From positions 48,584-112,583 of the forward strand of contig DCDG01000040.1 of NCBI GenBank assembly GCA_002316315.1: a stretch of 64,000 bases of DNA. The letters run 5' to 3'. Source of the stretch: Candidatus Aminicenantes bacterium UBA1061. Lineage in GTDB: Bacteria; Acidobacteriota; Aminicenantia; Aminicenantales; Saccharicenantaceae. The first letter of the stretch is position 1. Each line of letters begins with the position of its first letter. Made by a program: the position numbers and the translations under genes. The notes beneath the pieces were generated by a model that had not been told where the DNA came from, did not search any database, and saw only the letters and a program-made list of their open reading frames with translations. Below are positions 8,916 to 18,755 of this stretch, in pieces.

Positions 8916-8941
8916 GCCGGCCAAGCCGGCCGTTCCTTTTT
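8916..8941 (+). terminator. Rho-independent terminator after the aminotransferase
   Basis: A GCCGGC-caa-GCCGGC stem (8916-8930) is followed by cgttcc and a T5 run (8937-8941), 16 bases past the stop codon. The GC-rich stem with a trailing T-run fits an intrinsic terminator, although the T-run is separated from the stem by six bases. Confidence 0.6.
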
Positions 8942-9084
8942 AAGTCAGGCCACGACTGGCCAGTTAACCGGCTCTTCCAGCTGGTGATTGACAGAGGTGG
9001 TCAGTAAGTGTATTTTTTTAAAAATAAACCTAAAGGATCAAGACCTTTAAAAAACAAAATAAAAGCGAGCCCGAAAAACCTGTT

Positions 9085-10818
9085 ATGAAGAAGAAAGTCA
9101 TTATTTGTTTTTTATTGCCATTTTTGCTTTTTTTCTTGCCAGCGGCCAGCCAGGCCCTGGCCAGTGTCCCGGCTACTCCACTAAGTAAAAACCAGTCGGT
9201 GAACCAGGAGAACAACAAAAAATGGCTGGAGGAATTTGATCTGACTCTTAATTCTTTTTATCTTAGAAATAAGTCGCTCTCCGGTCATAATAAATTTGAC
9301 ATAAATTTCAAACTGAGCCCCTCTCCAACTTTACCTGGGTTCATGATCACTGACCCGGTTGAATTTCATCGGCTGACCAGCCAGCCTCCCAACCGGCCAA
9401 GAGCCACGATTGAACTGCTGACTCTGATGACTATTTCTGGTGCTGACTACTGGCATACATATAGCAAGTTTTTAGAAGACTGGCAGTACCGGCCGGTCTG
9501 GCGTGATCAGAAGAAAAGATTTTTTTCTTTCCAGGCTTACCGATTTGACCATAATAATTTCAACTTGAACTGGCGCCATTCATTGGCCGGAATGGTTTAT
9601 TACGAACTGGCTCGAAGCAACAATCTTCCCTGGTGGAACTCCATGCTCTATTCGCTGGGCGGCTCTCTTTACTGGGAATATATCGTTGAATGGCGGGAAG
9701 TTGTCTCCATCAGTGACAATATAACGACTGGATTCGGAGGCTACGTTCTGGGCGAATCCTGGTTTCAAATTGGTCGCTACTTTTTAAATTCACCGCGGAA
9801 AACCAGCTATTATTTGAGCTGGTTAAATCCCTTTAATATAATCAATGGCCGGCTGGAAGGAGATAAGCCTCTTTCTCCCCACTTCCATCCATTTAATTAT
9901 CAGGCGCAGGATGTTTTTCTTTTTCTTGGCTATAGGAATTCACCCACTTCGACCAGTAACGGTAACAAAGGCAATATGTTTTTCAGGTTTGGTTCTGAAA
10001 TATTTACCGAGCCGGTCTACGGGTTGCCAGGAAAAGTCACTGAAACTTTTAACAACCCTATTTACACCCAGTTGAATTTTTCCCTGACCTATCATGGAAA
10101 AACGCAGGAAGAATTAGAACTCCAGGCCCGGGTCATTCCCTGGGGTAAATTTGTTCAGAAAATCAGCGAAGACAAGCGTGGCTACAGCCTCATTTATGGC
10201 CTGGGTTCGGCCTTTCACACTTATGTCAAGAGGCCAGTCACCGATTATGATGCCGGCCACGTTAAAATAACTGACACCGCCGGTTTTCACTTTGAAGAGC
10301 CAAGAAATTTCCGGGATAAGATGGGCTCTGTTCACCTCCTCGGGCCCGTCTTTGATGGCACTTTTTATGCCAGCGACTGGTCTTTTCGTTTCAGCAGTGA
10401 GGCCTACGTGAGTTTCGGCATGATTAATGCCCTGGCCCTCAACAAATATTCTCTTGACCATGATGTTCAGGGCATGAAAACCACACTCACCTGCTATGGC
10501 TATCATTACGCTTTGGGCCCGGCCCTGGGAGCAACGGCCGAAATAGCTCATTCCCCTTTTCGTCTCCGTGGTTTCGCCAGTTATATTTATTACCGGTCAA
10601 TTCAGGGCCTGGCTGAGCTGCAATACGAAATGACCGATGATTCAGTCGTTAAGGATTCCAGATGGCATACCGGCTTTCAGTTGCAGTGGCACCTGCCCAT
10701 CAATAATTTATCGCTCTTTAGCTCGATAGAATGGGTCGGAAGATGGGGTATTGTTCATGAGGTAACTGACCGAACCTTAGAAAAACGCTATTATCTCGGT
10801 CTTAAATACAATTTTTAA
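9085..10818 (+). CDS. Secreted envelope protein, DUF3943-like
   Basis: This 577-residue protein begins with a clear Sec signal peptide (residues 1-25, ending SQALA-S). A middle region of about residues 150-250 has the pattern NWRHSLAGMVYYELAR, then SLYWEYIVEWREVVSISDNI, then GGYVLGES. I associate this Asn-His, Glu and Gly-Glu arrangement with DUF3943. The second half is rich in alternating aromatic and polar residues and ends in YYLGLKYNF with a terminal Phe, as outer-membrane beta-barrels do. I infer an outer-membrane barrel of unknown function. No Shine-Dalgarno is obvious before the ATG. The gene stands alone, upstream of the ftsH operon. Confidence 0.65.
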   Translation: MKKKVIICFLLPFLLFFLPAASQALASVPATPLSKNQSVNQENNKKWLEEFDLTLNSFYLRNKSLSGHNKFDINFKLSPSPTLPGFMITDPVEFHRLTSQPPNRPRATIELLTLMTISGADYWHTYSKFLEDWQYRPVWRDQKKRFFSFQAYRFDHNNFNLNWRHSLAGMVYYELARSNNLPWWNSMLYSLGGSLYWEYIVEWREVVSISDNITTGFGGYVLGESWFQIGRYFLNSPRKTSYYLSWLNPFNIINGRLEGDKPLSPHFHPFNYQAQDVFLFLGYRNSPTSTSNGNKGNMFFRFGSEIFTEPVYGLPGKVTETFNNPIYTQLNFSLTYHGKTQEELELQARVIPWGKFVQKISEDKRGYSLIYGLGSAFHTYVKRPVTDYDAGHVKITDTAGFHFEEPRNFRDKMGSVHLLGPVFDGTFYASDWSFRFSSEAYVSFGMINALALNKYSLDHDVQGMKTTLTCYGYHYALGPALGATAEIAHSPFRLRGFASYIYYRSIQGLAELQYEMTDDSVVKDSRWHTGFQLQWHLPINNLSLFSSIEWVGRWGIVHEVTDRTLEKRYYLGLKYNF

Positions 10819-10956
10819 AAAAAGTTTACTTTATAAGACTCAAGTTGGTAGTTAGAGGGTTGTTTTTGGCGTTTATATTATTAAAATAGTCGGATTTTTA
10901 TCTTAACATCAAAGTTAAAACATGTTAAAATGAGGTGTAAATTAGGGAATACTATC

Positions 10957-12867
10957 ATGGCTCAAAAGAATAAATCGGCTAAAAATTTGATTTTCTGGGT
11001 GGCCTCATTAGTTTTGCTGGTCATCCTCTGGAGCCTCTTTCCAGCTGGCCCCAAGATTAAAGAATATACCTTCACGGAGTTTCTTGACCAGGTGGAGAAG
11101 AAAGAGGTTCGGGAAGTTACCATTCAGGACGCTCAGGCTCAAGGGAAACTGAAAGACGGAACAGCCTTTAAGACTACCCTGCCCCCTATTTATGCTGACC
11201 TGATTAAAGAGCTGCGGGAAAACCAGGTCAACATTGTGGTTAAAGATAACTCCAAAAATAGCTGGCTGACCATTCTACTCAACTGGTTTCCGATCATACT
11301 TCTTATCTTTTTCTGGTTTATCTTCATGCGACAAATGCAGTCGGGCGGCAATAAAGCTATGGCCTTCGGGAAAAGTCGGGCCAAGCTCTTCTCACCAATG
11401 CAGAAGAAAGTCACCTTTAAAGATGTGGCTGGTGTAGATGAGGCTAAAGTTGAATTACAGGAAATTATTGAATTTTTGAAAGATCCCCGCAAATTCCAGC
11501 GGCTGGGTGGACGAATCCCAAAAGGCGTTCTTCTGGTCGGGGCCCCTGGAACAGGCAAGACTCTTCTGGCCAGGGCGGTGGCGGGTGAGGCCAATGTGCC
11601 TTTCTTTTCCATTAGCGGCTCCGATTTTGTAGAAATGTTTGTTGGAGTTGGTGCCTCCAGAGTCAGAGATCTGTTCGAGCAGGCTAAAAAGCATGCACCC
11701 TGCCTGATCTTTATTGATGAAATTGATGCCGTTGGCCGGCAGCGAGGAGCCGGGCTGGGTGGTGGTCATGACGAACGGGAACAGACCCTCAACCAGCTTT
11801 TGGTCGAGATGGATGGCTTCGATTCTAACGAGGGAATTATCGTCATTGCAGCCACCAACCGGCCAGATATTCTGGATACAGCTTTGCTGAGGCCGGGACG
11901 TTTCGACCGCCGGATTGTTGTTCCCATGCCCGATGTCAAGGGCCGCGAAGAAATTTTACATGTCCATGCCCGGCGGGTTCCCCTCTGTGAAGATGCCGAC
12001 TTAAAGGTCATCGCCCGTTCAACTCCCGGTTTTTCCGGAGCTGACCTGGCCAATGTGATCAATGAGGCGGCCTTGATGGCTGCCAGAAAATCGCAGAATT
12101 GCGTGAACATGCACGATCTGGAAGAATCCAAAGATAAGGTCCTGATGGGTGTCGAGCGTAAAAGCATGATTATAAGTGATGAGGATAAGCGCAATACGGC
12201 TTTTCATGAGGCCGGTCACGCTCTGGTGGCAGCCCTTTTGCCTGAAGCTGACCCAATTCATAAGGTTACCATCATTCCGCGCGGCCTGGCTCTGGGCTTA
12301 ACCCAGCAGCTTCCACTCTCTGACCGCTATACCTATACCAAGGATTATCTTGAGGCTCAGCTGACTGTTCTTTTAGCTGGAAGGGCAACCGAAGAGCTGG
12401 TTCTTGGTAAGATCACCACCGGCGCCTCCAATGACCTGGAAAAGGCGACAGAAATCGCCCGCAAAATGGTTTGCCAGTGGGGCATGTCAGACCTTGGACC
12501 GCTGTCTTTCGGTGAGCGAGATGATTTAATCTTTCTCGGGCGGGAACTGGCTGCTCATAAGAATTTCAGTGAACATACAGCAGAACTTATTGACGGTGAA
12601 GTCAAAAAAATAGTCGGGCATGCCTATGACCGGGCCAAAAGCCTCATCGAGGTTAACCGTGACAGACTATTTAAAATAGCTGAGGCTCTGCTCGAAAAAG
12701 AAATTCTTAGTTCTGATGAAATCAATGTTTTAATTGGCGCTCAACCTGATGAAAAACAGTCTGAACCAGAAGCACAGGCCATAGAATCAAAACAGCAGCC
12801 AGCCGAGTCGCAGCCAGCCGAGCCAATGAGCGGGAAATTGAAGCTCGATAAGCAGCCTGAATCTTAA
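10957..12867 (+). CDS. ftsH: ATP-dependent zinc metalloprotease FtsH
   Basis: FtsH is a hexameric membrane AAA+ protease that degrades misfolded membrane proteins and some soluble regulators. Two transmembrane helices (about residues 7-28 and 105-127) flank a small periplasmic domain. The AAA domain has Walker A GAPGTGKT, Walker [13 protein letters not shown] and the second-region arginines RPGRFDR. The zinc site HEAGH is at about residues 417-421. An in-frame ATG at 10930 gives nine more residues, but the AGGG before 10957 favours the later start. The tail of about 40 residues is Gln/Pro/Glu-rich. It is the first gene of an operon running through folP, cdaA, cdaR, glmM and pdxJ. Confidence 0.98.
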   Translation: MAQKNKSAKNLIFWVASLVLLVILWSLFPAGPKIKEYTFTEFLDQVEKKEVREVTIQDAQAQGKLKDGTAFKTTLPPIYADLIKELRENQVNIVVKDNSKNSWLTILLNWFPIILLIFFWFIFMRQMQSGGNKAMAFGKSRAKLFSPMQKKVTFKDVAGVDEAKVELQEIIEFLKDPRKFQRLGGRIPKGVLLVGAPGTGKTLLARAVAGEANVPFFSISGSDFVEMFVGVGASRVRDLFEQAKKHAPCLIFIDEIDAVGRQRGAGLGGGHDEREQTLNQLLVEMDGFDSNEGIIVIAATNRPDILDTALLRPGRFDRRIVVPMPDVKGREEILHVHARRVPLCEDADLKVIARSTPGFSGADLANVINEAALMAARKSQNCVNMHDLEESKDKVLMGVERKSMIISDEDKRNTAFHEAGHALVAALLPEADPIHKVTIIPRGLALGLTQQLPLSDRYTYTKDYLEAQLTVLLAGRATEELVLGKITTGASNDLEKATEIARKMVCQWGMSDLGPLSFGERDDLIFLGRELAAHKNFSEHTAELIDGEVKKIVGHAYDRAKSLIEVNRDRLFKIAEALLEKEILSSDEINVLIGAQPDEKQSEPEAQAIESKQQPAESQPAEPMSGKLKLDKQPES

Positions 12868-12884
12868 AGATTATTATTAAGGAC

Positions 12885-13784
12885 ATGTGCCGGGATAGAA
12901 GCAGTCAGACCTCAAAAACCATCCCGGAAGTTAACTGCAATTTAAGGATAAGGGGGGAAACTGTAGCTATTGGATCAGAGCCGTGGCTGATGGGTATTCT
13001 TAACGTCACCCCTGACTCCTTTTCCGATGGGGGAAAATTCTTTAGGCCCGAAGCAGCTCTTGACCAGGCCTTCGCCATGATTGAACAGGGAGCAAAAATA
13101 ATTGACATCGGCGGAGAAAGTACCAGGCCGGGCTCACAAGGAACTCCCCTCGAAGAGGAATTAAAGCGAGTTATACCACTTGTCCGCAAGCTGAGGAGAC
13201 AGACCTCGGTTTATATTTCGATAGATACCAGAAAAAGCCAGGTGGCTCAGGCCGCTCTGGAGGAAGGGGCCGATTTAATCAATGATATCAGCGCCCTGAG
13301 GCATGATCCGGACATGGCTCGAGTAGTGGCCAGCTATCAGGTACCGGTGGTTTTAATGCATATGCTGGGCGAGCCAGAAAACATGCAGCAGGCTCCTTAC
13401 TATAATAACCTCCTTTTCGATCTCAAGTACTTTTTTTTAACCAGAATGAGGGAAGCCAGACGGGCAGGCATCCAGGAAGACTGCCTTATTCTCGACCCTG
13501 GTATCGGCTTTGGCAAGACGACCGAAGACAATCTTAAAATAATTAATAATCTCAGCTGTTTTGATGGACTGAAGAGGCCACTTTTGATTGGGCCTTCCAG
13601 AAAATCTTTTATCGGAAAGATTCTGGGCACACCGCCTGAAAATAGATTGGAAGGAACGATAGCAGCAGTTGTGATCAGTTACCTTCGGGGGGCGATTATT
13701 TTCCGTGTGCATGATGTACTGGAGGCAAAAAGAGCTTTACAGGTAGCGGAATCTATTGTAAAGGAAATAAAGGTGGCAAGGTAA
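12885..13784 (+). CDS. folP: Dihydropteroate synthase
   Basis: FolP condenses 6-hydroxymethyl-7,8-dihydropterin diphosphate with p-aminobenzoate to give dihydropteroate, the target step of sulfonamides. The TIM-barrel signatures are all present: MGILNVTPDSFSDGG (near residue 36), GAKIIDIGGESTRPG (near 70), and the GPSRKSFIG phosphate loop (near 242). At 299 residues it is slightly longer than usual because of about 25 extra N-terminal residues; the ATG at 12885 has only a close AAGG upstream, so the true start may be later. It sits 17 bases after ftsH, as in many bacteria, and one base before cdaA. Confidence 0.96.
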   Translation: MCRDRSSQTSKTIPEVNCNLRIRGETVAIGSEPWLMGILNVTPDSFSDGGKFFRPEAALDQAFAMIEQGAKIIDIGGESTRPGSQGTPLEEELKRVIPLVRKLRRQTSVYISIDTRKSQVAQAALEEGADLINDISALRHDPDMARVVASYQVPVVLMHMLGEPENMQQAPYYNNLLFDLKYFFLTRMREARRAGIQEDCLILDPGIGFGKTTEDNLKIINNLSCFDGLKRPLLIGPSRKSFIGKILGTPPENRLEGTIAAVVISYLRGAIIFRVHDVLEAKRALQVAESIVKEIKVAR

Positions 13785-13785
13785 G

Positions 13786-14559
13786 ATGTTCGAAAATATC
13801 TGGATTATCTTGAGGCACATGCAGTTTACCGATGTGCTGGATATTCTTCTGGTAGCTTTTATTCTCTATTCGATTATGGTGCTGATTAAAGATACTAAGG
13901 CCTATCAATTAGCCAGTGGCATCATCCTGGTCATTTTCTTTTTCCTGCTGACCCAGTGGGCTCACCTTTATGTTTCTAACCGGATTATCCGTTCCTTTAT
14001 CAATTATTTGATTATAGCCATTATTGTTTTGTTTCAATCTGAGCTCAGGCGATTTTTCACCGGTATTGGCTCTCACACCTTCAGGCGGCCGCTCAAGCTT
14101 CGTCCCCTGAAGGAAAAACTGGAAGATATTTCCTTAGCGGTTGATTATATGTCCCAGAAGAAAATAGGGGCTTTAATCGCAATTGAAAAAGATATTGATT
14201 TATCACCCTATGCTCAGCGCGGAACTGTCATTGATGCTGATCTGTCGAAAGATCTACTGGTCAGCATTTTTTTTCCAAAATCACCTCTTCACGACGGGGC
14301 AGTACTTATCCGGGGCAACAAAATAATAGCAGCTGGCTGTCTGCTACCGCTGGCTCCGACCCACACGCTGGGAGAAAATTTTGCGACCAGAACCAGGCAC
14401 CTGGCTGCCCTTGGCTTGGCCCAGGAAACTGATGCAGTGGTAATTGTCGTCTCGGAACAGACCGGCGAGGTCTCACTGGCCAGCCGCGGAAAAATAGAAA
14501 AATTATCTAAAAAGGACTCTGTTCAGGAGCGGCTGGCTGAATATCTAAGGATAAAATAA
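13786..14559 (+). CDS. cdaA: Diadenylate cyclase CdaA
   Basis: CdaA makes cyclic di-AMP from two ATP. The protein has three N-terminal transmembrane helices (about residues 13-80) and a DAC domain. The DGA motif (LHDGAVLI, near residue 170) and the following TRTRHLAALG segment (the RHR-equivalent, near 200) are the catalytic and ATP-binding motifs. The length of 257 residues matches the family. It is followed within five bases by the YbbR-domain gene and then glmM, the conserved cdaA-cdaR-glmM arrangement. In other bacteria this arrangement ties c-di-AMP to cell-wall precursor synthesis and osmotic or potassium control. Confidence 0.97.
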   Translation: MFENIWIILRHMQFTDVLDILLVAFILYSIMVLIKDTKAYQLASGIILVIFFFLLTQWAHLYVSNRIIRSFINYLIIAIIVLFQSELRRFFTGIGSHTFRRPLKLRPLKEKLEDISLAVDYMSQKKIGALIAIEKDIDLSPYAQRGTVIDADLSKDLLVSIFFPKSPLHDGAVLIRGNKIIAAGCLLPLAPTHTLGENFATRTRHLAALGLAQETDAVVIVVSEQTGEVSLASRGKIEKLSKKDSVQERLAEYLRIK

Positions 14560-14563
14560 GAAG

Positions 14564-15253
14564 ATGTTAAAAGATTTCCTGACGAGAAACTGGCAACTAA
14601 AACTTCTGGCCATCATTCTGGCCATCATTCTGTGGATAGTCATGATTCCAGAAGAGAAGACCTTTGCCGAGAAGACCTTAAGCCTTAATCTGGAGCTGGT
14701 CAATCTCCCTCATGATATAGAAGTCGTGGAAAAGTCTGACACGACGATTAATCTGAAAATACGTGCCCGTAAGCGGGTGATTAACGAGCTGGCCCCGGCT
14801 GATTTTTCGGCTGAACTTGATATGAGCAAGGCCAGTATCTATCAGGAGGAATACCCAATTAACAGCAGCATGATTAAAGCCCCGCCAGGAGTCGAGATTG
14901 TTAGCTTTTCTCCCGTTTATGTCCATGTCAAGCTGGAAAAAACCAAAACGGTGGAATTGGAAGTTGTACCGACCATTGTCGGTCGGCCGCCAGAAAATTT
15001 GCGGCTGGTCAAAGTTGAGATTACCCCCTCCAAGGTGACAGTCAGTGGCCCGGAGAGTAAGATTCGCCCGCGGGATAAAGTCATCACCAGCCCGATAGAT
15101 GTCTCGAACCTCACCGATAGCGCTGTTCTGGAAGTAGATCTTATTCTGCCTCGCCCCGAGCTTAGGTTACTGGCACTTTATCCACGGGCAAGAGTGAATA
15201 TTATTTTTGAAAAGAAAGAGGTCCCCAACCCAAATCAGGAAGTAAAAAGATAA
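14564..15253 (+). CDS. cdaR: YbbR-domain regulator of CdaA (CdaR-like)
   Basis: This 229-residue protein has one N-terminal transmembrane helix (about residues 12-28). At least two YbbR repeats follow, seen as recurring beta-rich units with ASIYQEEYPINSSMIKAPPGVEIVSFSPVYVHVKLEK and later LRLVKVEITPSKVTVSGPESKI. In other bacteria CdaR sits outside the membrane and modulates CdaA by direct contact. Its place between cdaA and glmM supports this role. It is shorter than the four-repeat Firmicutes proteins. Confidence 0.93.
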   Translation: MLKDFLTRNWQLKLLAIILAIILWIVMIPEEKTFAEKTLSLNLELVNLPHDIEVVEKSDTTINLKIRARKRVINELAPADFSAELDMSKASIYQEEYPINSSMIKAPPGVEIVSFSPVYVHVKLEKTKTVELEVVPTIVGRPPENLRLVKVEITPSKVTVSGPESKIRPRDKVITSPIDVSNLTDSAVLEVDLILPRPELRLLALYPRARVNIIFEKKEVPNPNQEVKR

Positions 15254-15331
15254 GGGTTGACGCGGGTTTCTTATTTTTAAAAATTAAACTAAAATAGACT
15301 TAAACCTTAAAAGGAGCCATAAAAGTTAACT

Positions 15332-16675
15332 ATGGGAAAGTTGTTTGGAACTGACGGATTAAGAGCCAGGGCAGGAGAATTTCCGCTCGAGAAAGGTGCT
15401 GTTTACCGGCTGGGCCAGGCCCTGGCCGTTTTTTTAAAAGAAAGAGGCCAGGAGCCAAGGATTCTCATCGGCCGTGATACCAGAGAATCAGGCCAGTGGC
15501 TGGAAGAGTATTTTTGTTCAGGCTTTGTTCAGGCTGGGGGCCAGGCCATTTCTGCCGGAGTGATTACTACCCCCGGTGTTTCTTTTTTGACCAGAAAAGG
15601 AGGCTTCAGTGCCGGCGTGGTCGTCTCTGCCTCTCACAATCCTTATGATGACAATGGCATCAAGATATTTTCGCCTGCCGGTACTAAGATTCCCGAAGAC
15701 TGGGAAGACAGGATAGAACAGGCCCTGGCCAAGGGCAGGCTTGAAGAAGACAAAATCAAGATAGAACCAGTGGAGGTTGATCATACCCTGAAGGCTGAGT
15801 ATTTGGATTCACTGAAAAAGAGCTGGTCAGGCAATAAACAGGATAAATTAAAACTGGTAGTAGATTGTGCTAATGGCGCCAGTTCAGAGCTGGCCCCAGA
15901 GCTATTCAGGGCGCTTAATTTTAAAGTGGTGGCCATTAACAATACTCCTGATGGCCGAAATATCAATGCCGTCTGTGGCTCTCTTCATCCAGAAAACCTG
16001 GCCAGAGCAGTGGTTGAACAGAAGGCAGACCTTGGTATTGCCTATGATGGCGATGCTGACCGTGCTATCTGGGCTGATGAACATGGACACATCCTTAGTG
16101 GCGACCACACTCTTTATCTTCTGGCTTTGTATTTTAAGGAAAAGTCCCGCTTGAAAAACAATCTGGTGGTGGCCACCACCATGAGCAACCTGGGATTGGA
16201 GCAGAGCCTGGCCGAAAATGGCATTAAACTCATCCGAACCAGAGTCGGGGATAAATACGTCTTTGAGGAGATGATTAACCGCCAGACAAACCTGGGGGGC
16301 GAACAATCGGGTCATACGATTTTACTTGATTATGCCGTGACAGGAGATGGGCTTCTTACCTCGCTTAAAATACTGGAAATTATGCTGGAGACCGGGAGGA
16401 GTCTGTCAGAGCTGGTCAAGGGCTTTAAACTCTATCCTCAGATATTGATCAACCTCAAGGTCAGGGAAAAAGTCCCCTTAAAAGATATACCTGGCTACAA
16501 TGATATAATTGAAGACGTAAGTAAAGAACTCGGGCCACAGGGCCGGCTGGAAGTCCGCTATTCAGGCACAGAGCCTCTGGCCCGGATCATGATGGAAGGA
16601 CCTGACGAAAAAAAATTGCAGCCCCTGGCCAGAAGAATTGCCAGCCTGATTGATGGCTTCTGTGGCCAGAAATAG
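15332..16675 (+). CDS. glmM: Phosphoglucosamine mutase
   Basis: GlmM converts glucosamine-6-phosphate to glucosamine-1-phosphate on the way to UDP-GlcNAc for peptidoglycan and lipopolysaccharide. The phosphoserine loop SASHNPYDDNGIK (near residue 100), the Mg2+ loop AYDGDADRAIW (near 240), the sugar loop GGEQSGHTI (near 325) and the phosphate-binding RYSGTEP (near 410) are all intact. Its length of 447 residues is standard. The AAGGAG upstream lies about 15 bases before the ATG, longer than usual, and an in-frame stop just before the ATG rules out an earlier start. Confidence 0.97.
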   Translation: MGKLFGTDGLRARAGEFPLEKGAVYRLGQALAVFLKERGQEPRILIGRDTRESGQWLEEYFCSGFVQAGGQAISAGVITTPGVSFLTRKGGFSAGVVVSASHNPYDDNGIKIFSPAGTKIPEDWEDRIEQALAKGRLEEDKIKIEPVEVDHTLKAEYLDSLKKSWSGNKQDKLKLVVDCANGASSELAPELFRALNFKVVAINNTPDGRNINAVCGSLHPENLARAVVEQKADLGIAYDGDADRAIWADEHGHILSGDHTLYLLALYFKEKSRLKNNLVVATTMSNLGLEQSLAENGIKLIRTRVGDKYVFEEMINRQTNLGGEQSGHTILLDYAVTGDGLLTSLKILEIMLETGRSLSELVKGFKLYPQILINLKVREKVPLKDIPGYNDIIEDVSKELGPQGRLEVRYSGTEPLARIMMEGPDEKKLQPLARRIASLIDGFCGQK

Positions 16676-16761
16676 CTGATGATAAGAAAGTAGCCTGTAA
16701 CTAAACTTTGATTAGAAAATAAATCAAAAAAAATAAGATTATATAAATTCTGGAGGCAAGG

Positions 16762-17475
16762 ATGAAACTGGCAGTTAATATTGATCATATCGCCACTTTA
16801 AGACAGGCCAGAGCTGCCCGGGAGCCAGAACCTGTTCTGGCGGCTTTACTGGCTGAACAGGCCGGGGCCTCGGGGATTGTCTGCCATCTGCGGGGAGACA
16901 GGCGTCATATTCAGGAAATAGATTTGCAACTACTGAGAAAGGTTATCATCACTAAACTCAATCTGGAAATGGCGGCCACAGAAGAGATGTTAAAGATAGC
17001 CAGAGAGGTTAAACCAGATACAGTTTCTCTTGTCCCGGAGAGCCCTGACGAAATTACAACTCAGGGTGGATTGGAAGTCATCAGTCAGAAATCACACCTT
17101 ACCTCTTATATTCAGGAACTGAAAAAGGTTGGAATAAGGGTCAGCATTTTCGTCGATCCTCTGGAAAACCAGATCAAGGCCTGTCAGGAAGCTGGAGCTA
17201 ACCTGATTGAAATCAATACAGGTAAGTATGCTGAGGCTCAAACAGAAGAAGAACGACAGGCAAATTTGGAAGAGGTCAGACAGGCAGTTGCTTTTGCCTG
17301 CCGTCTAGGTCTCCAGGTCCATGCCGGTCACGGTCTTGATTATCATAATGTCCAGCCAATCGTAGACATAAAAGAAATTTCCGAGCTCAGTATCGGCTTT
17401 GCCATTGTAGCCAGAGCAGTCATGGTAGGTCTGACTCAGGCAGTGAGAGAAATGCTGGAACTTCTCCAAAAATGA
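16762..17475 (+). CDS. pdxJ: Pyridoxine 5'-phosphate synthase
   Basis: PdxJ condenses 1-deoxyxylulose-5-phosphate with 3-amino-2-oxopropyl phosphate to form pyridoxine 5'-phosphate (DXP-dependent vitamin B6 route). The signatures LAVNIDHIATLRQAR at the N-terminus, GIVCHLRGDRRHIQ near residue 35, LVPESPDEITTQGGL near 90 and VHAGHGLDYHNV near 190 are diagnostic. The Shine-Dalgarno GGAGG is well placed. A weak hairpin (TTTGATT/AATCAAA, 16707-16728) lies in the 86-base gap after glmM. The stop codon overlaps the start of the next gene by 4 bp (ATGA), implying translational coupling. Confidence 0.97.
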   Translation: MKLAVNIDHIATLRQARAAREPEPVLAALLAEQAGASGIVCHLRGDRRHIQEIDLQLLRKVIITKLNLEMAATEEMLKIAREVKPDTVSLVPESPDEITTQGGLEVISQKSHLTSYIQELKKVGIRVSIFVDPLENQIKACQEAGANLIEINTGKYAEAQTEEERQANLEEVRQAVAFACRLGLQVHAGHGLDYHNVQPIVDIKEISELSIGFAIVARAVMVGLTQAVREMLELLQK

Positions 17476-18707
17476 CAGAATTAAAAGTCAATTTTAACCG
17501 TCTCTGGCAAGACCTGGAAGAACTGGCCAGGATTGGTCAGGATCCTAGAGGGGGAATTTCCAGGCCGTCCTTCAGTCTGCCTGATTTAGAAGCCAGGGAC
17601 TGGCTGAAGGGGAAGATCGAGGCCTCCGGCCTGGCTCTGCGTCAGGATAGCGCTGGCAACATTTTCGGTCGTCTGCCTGGTAAGAGTTCTCAGGTGGTTA
17701 TGGCCGGTTCTCACCTTGATACAGTCATTAATGGTGGCCGGTTTGACGGCTCGGTTGGTGTCCTGTCAGCTCTGGAATGTTTGAGACGACTCAAAGAAGA
17801 GAATTTCGAGCTTGACCGGACACTGGAGGTGGCCTCTTTCACCGATGAAGAAGGGAATCTGGTTGGCGATTTTCTGGGGAGCAGAGCTTTTACCGGGCAG
17901 CTAAATGAAGGACAGCTCAAAAACGTCCGGACTCAATTCGGACCGCCGCTGATTGAAATTGTGGAAAAAGCCGGGTTAAAGGTCGAAAATATTCCGCTGG
18001 CAGCCAAAGAGCGGCCTGAAATCCTGGCTTATCTTGAGCTCCACATCGAACAGGGACCGGTTCTCGAAGAGGAAGAAGTGCCCATCGGCCTGGTCACCGC
18101 TATAGCCGGCAAACGTTATTTTCAGTCCACTTTTGTTGGCCGTTCTGGGCATGCTGGAACAATACCGATGGAACTCAGACAGGATGCCTTTATTTCGCTG
18201 GCTGATTTCGCCCTGAGAGCCAATCAACTGGTGCTGAGAGAATATGAGGATGATACCCTGACTATCGGGCGAGTAGTATTGAAACCAGGTTCTTTCTCGA
18301 TTATTCCAGGTGAAGCTAATTTTAGCCTTGACCTCAGAAGCCTTGACCACCAGAAATTAGAGGAAATGGAAGGAGAAGTCCTGGCCCTGGCCCGGGAAGT
18401 AGCTTCCACCCGTGGCCTATCCTTTTATCAGCAACTTCTGGATAGCACTGAGCCAGTGATCATATCTGAATCCATCCTGAATAAACTTAAAGCTATAAGT
18501 GAAAAGCTGGGCTATGATTACCGGCTAATTTCCAGCGGAGCCGGGCATGATGCCCAGATTATGGCTTCTATCTGTCCCGTTGGTATGATTTTTATTCCAT
18601 CCGTCGACGGCTTAAGTCATGTGCCAGAGGAGAAGATCAATCCTTCCGATCTGGAGAAGGGAGCCAACCTCCTGCTTAGAACCTTGCTTGATCTGGCTTC
18701 GGTCTGA
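17472..18707 (+). CDS. M20-family amidohydrolase (N-carbamoyl-amino-acid hydrolase / allantoate amidohydrolase type)
   Basis: This 411-residue metal-dependent hydrolase has the subgroup motifs GSHLDTVINGGRFDG (near residue 80), FTDEEGN (near 122), and LHIEQGPVLEEE with GKRYFQ (near 195-215). SGAGHDAQIMA near residue 355 also matches. These are typical of N-carbamoyl-L-amino acid hydrolases, beta-ureidopropionases and allantoate amidohydrolases, which free NH3 or an amino acid from ureido compounds. Motifs alone cannot separate these substrates. Coupling to pdxJ by a 4-bp overlap is unusual and gives no obvious pathway link. It is the last gene of the operon. Confidence 0.9.
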   Translation: MTELKVNFNRLWQDLEELARIGQDPRGGISRPSFSLPDLEARDWLKGKIEASGLALRQDSAGNIFGRLPGKSSQVVMAGSHLDTVINGGRFDGSVGVLSALECLRRLKEENFELDRTLEVASFTDEEGNLVGDFLGSRAFTGQLNEGQLKNVRTQFGPPLIEIVEKAGLKVENIPLAAKERPEILAYLELHIEQGPVLEEEEVPIGLVTAIAGKRYFQSTFVGRSGHAGTIPMELRQDAFISLADFALRANQLVLREYEDDTLTIGRVVLKPGSFSIIPGEANFSLDLRSLDHQKLEEMEGEVLALAREVASTRGLSFYQQLLDSTEPVIISESILNKLKAISEKLGYDYRLISSGAGHDAQIMASICPVGMIFIPSVDGLSHVPEEKINPSDLEKGANLLLRTLLDLASV

Positions 18708-18755
18708 GTCGTGGTGGATTAAAGCCAAAGAAGCTTTTAAAGCCTTAATCAGCTT

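Noticed and set aside
10357..10372. TGGCACTTTTTATGC, a sigma-54-like word with GG-N10-GC spacing.
   Set aside because: It is inside the DUF3943-like coding region, has ATGC in place of TTGC, and no gene starts nearby.
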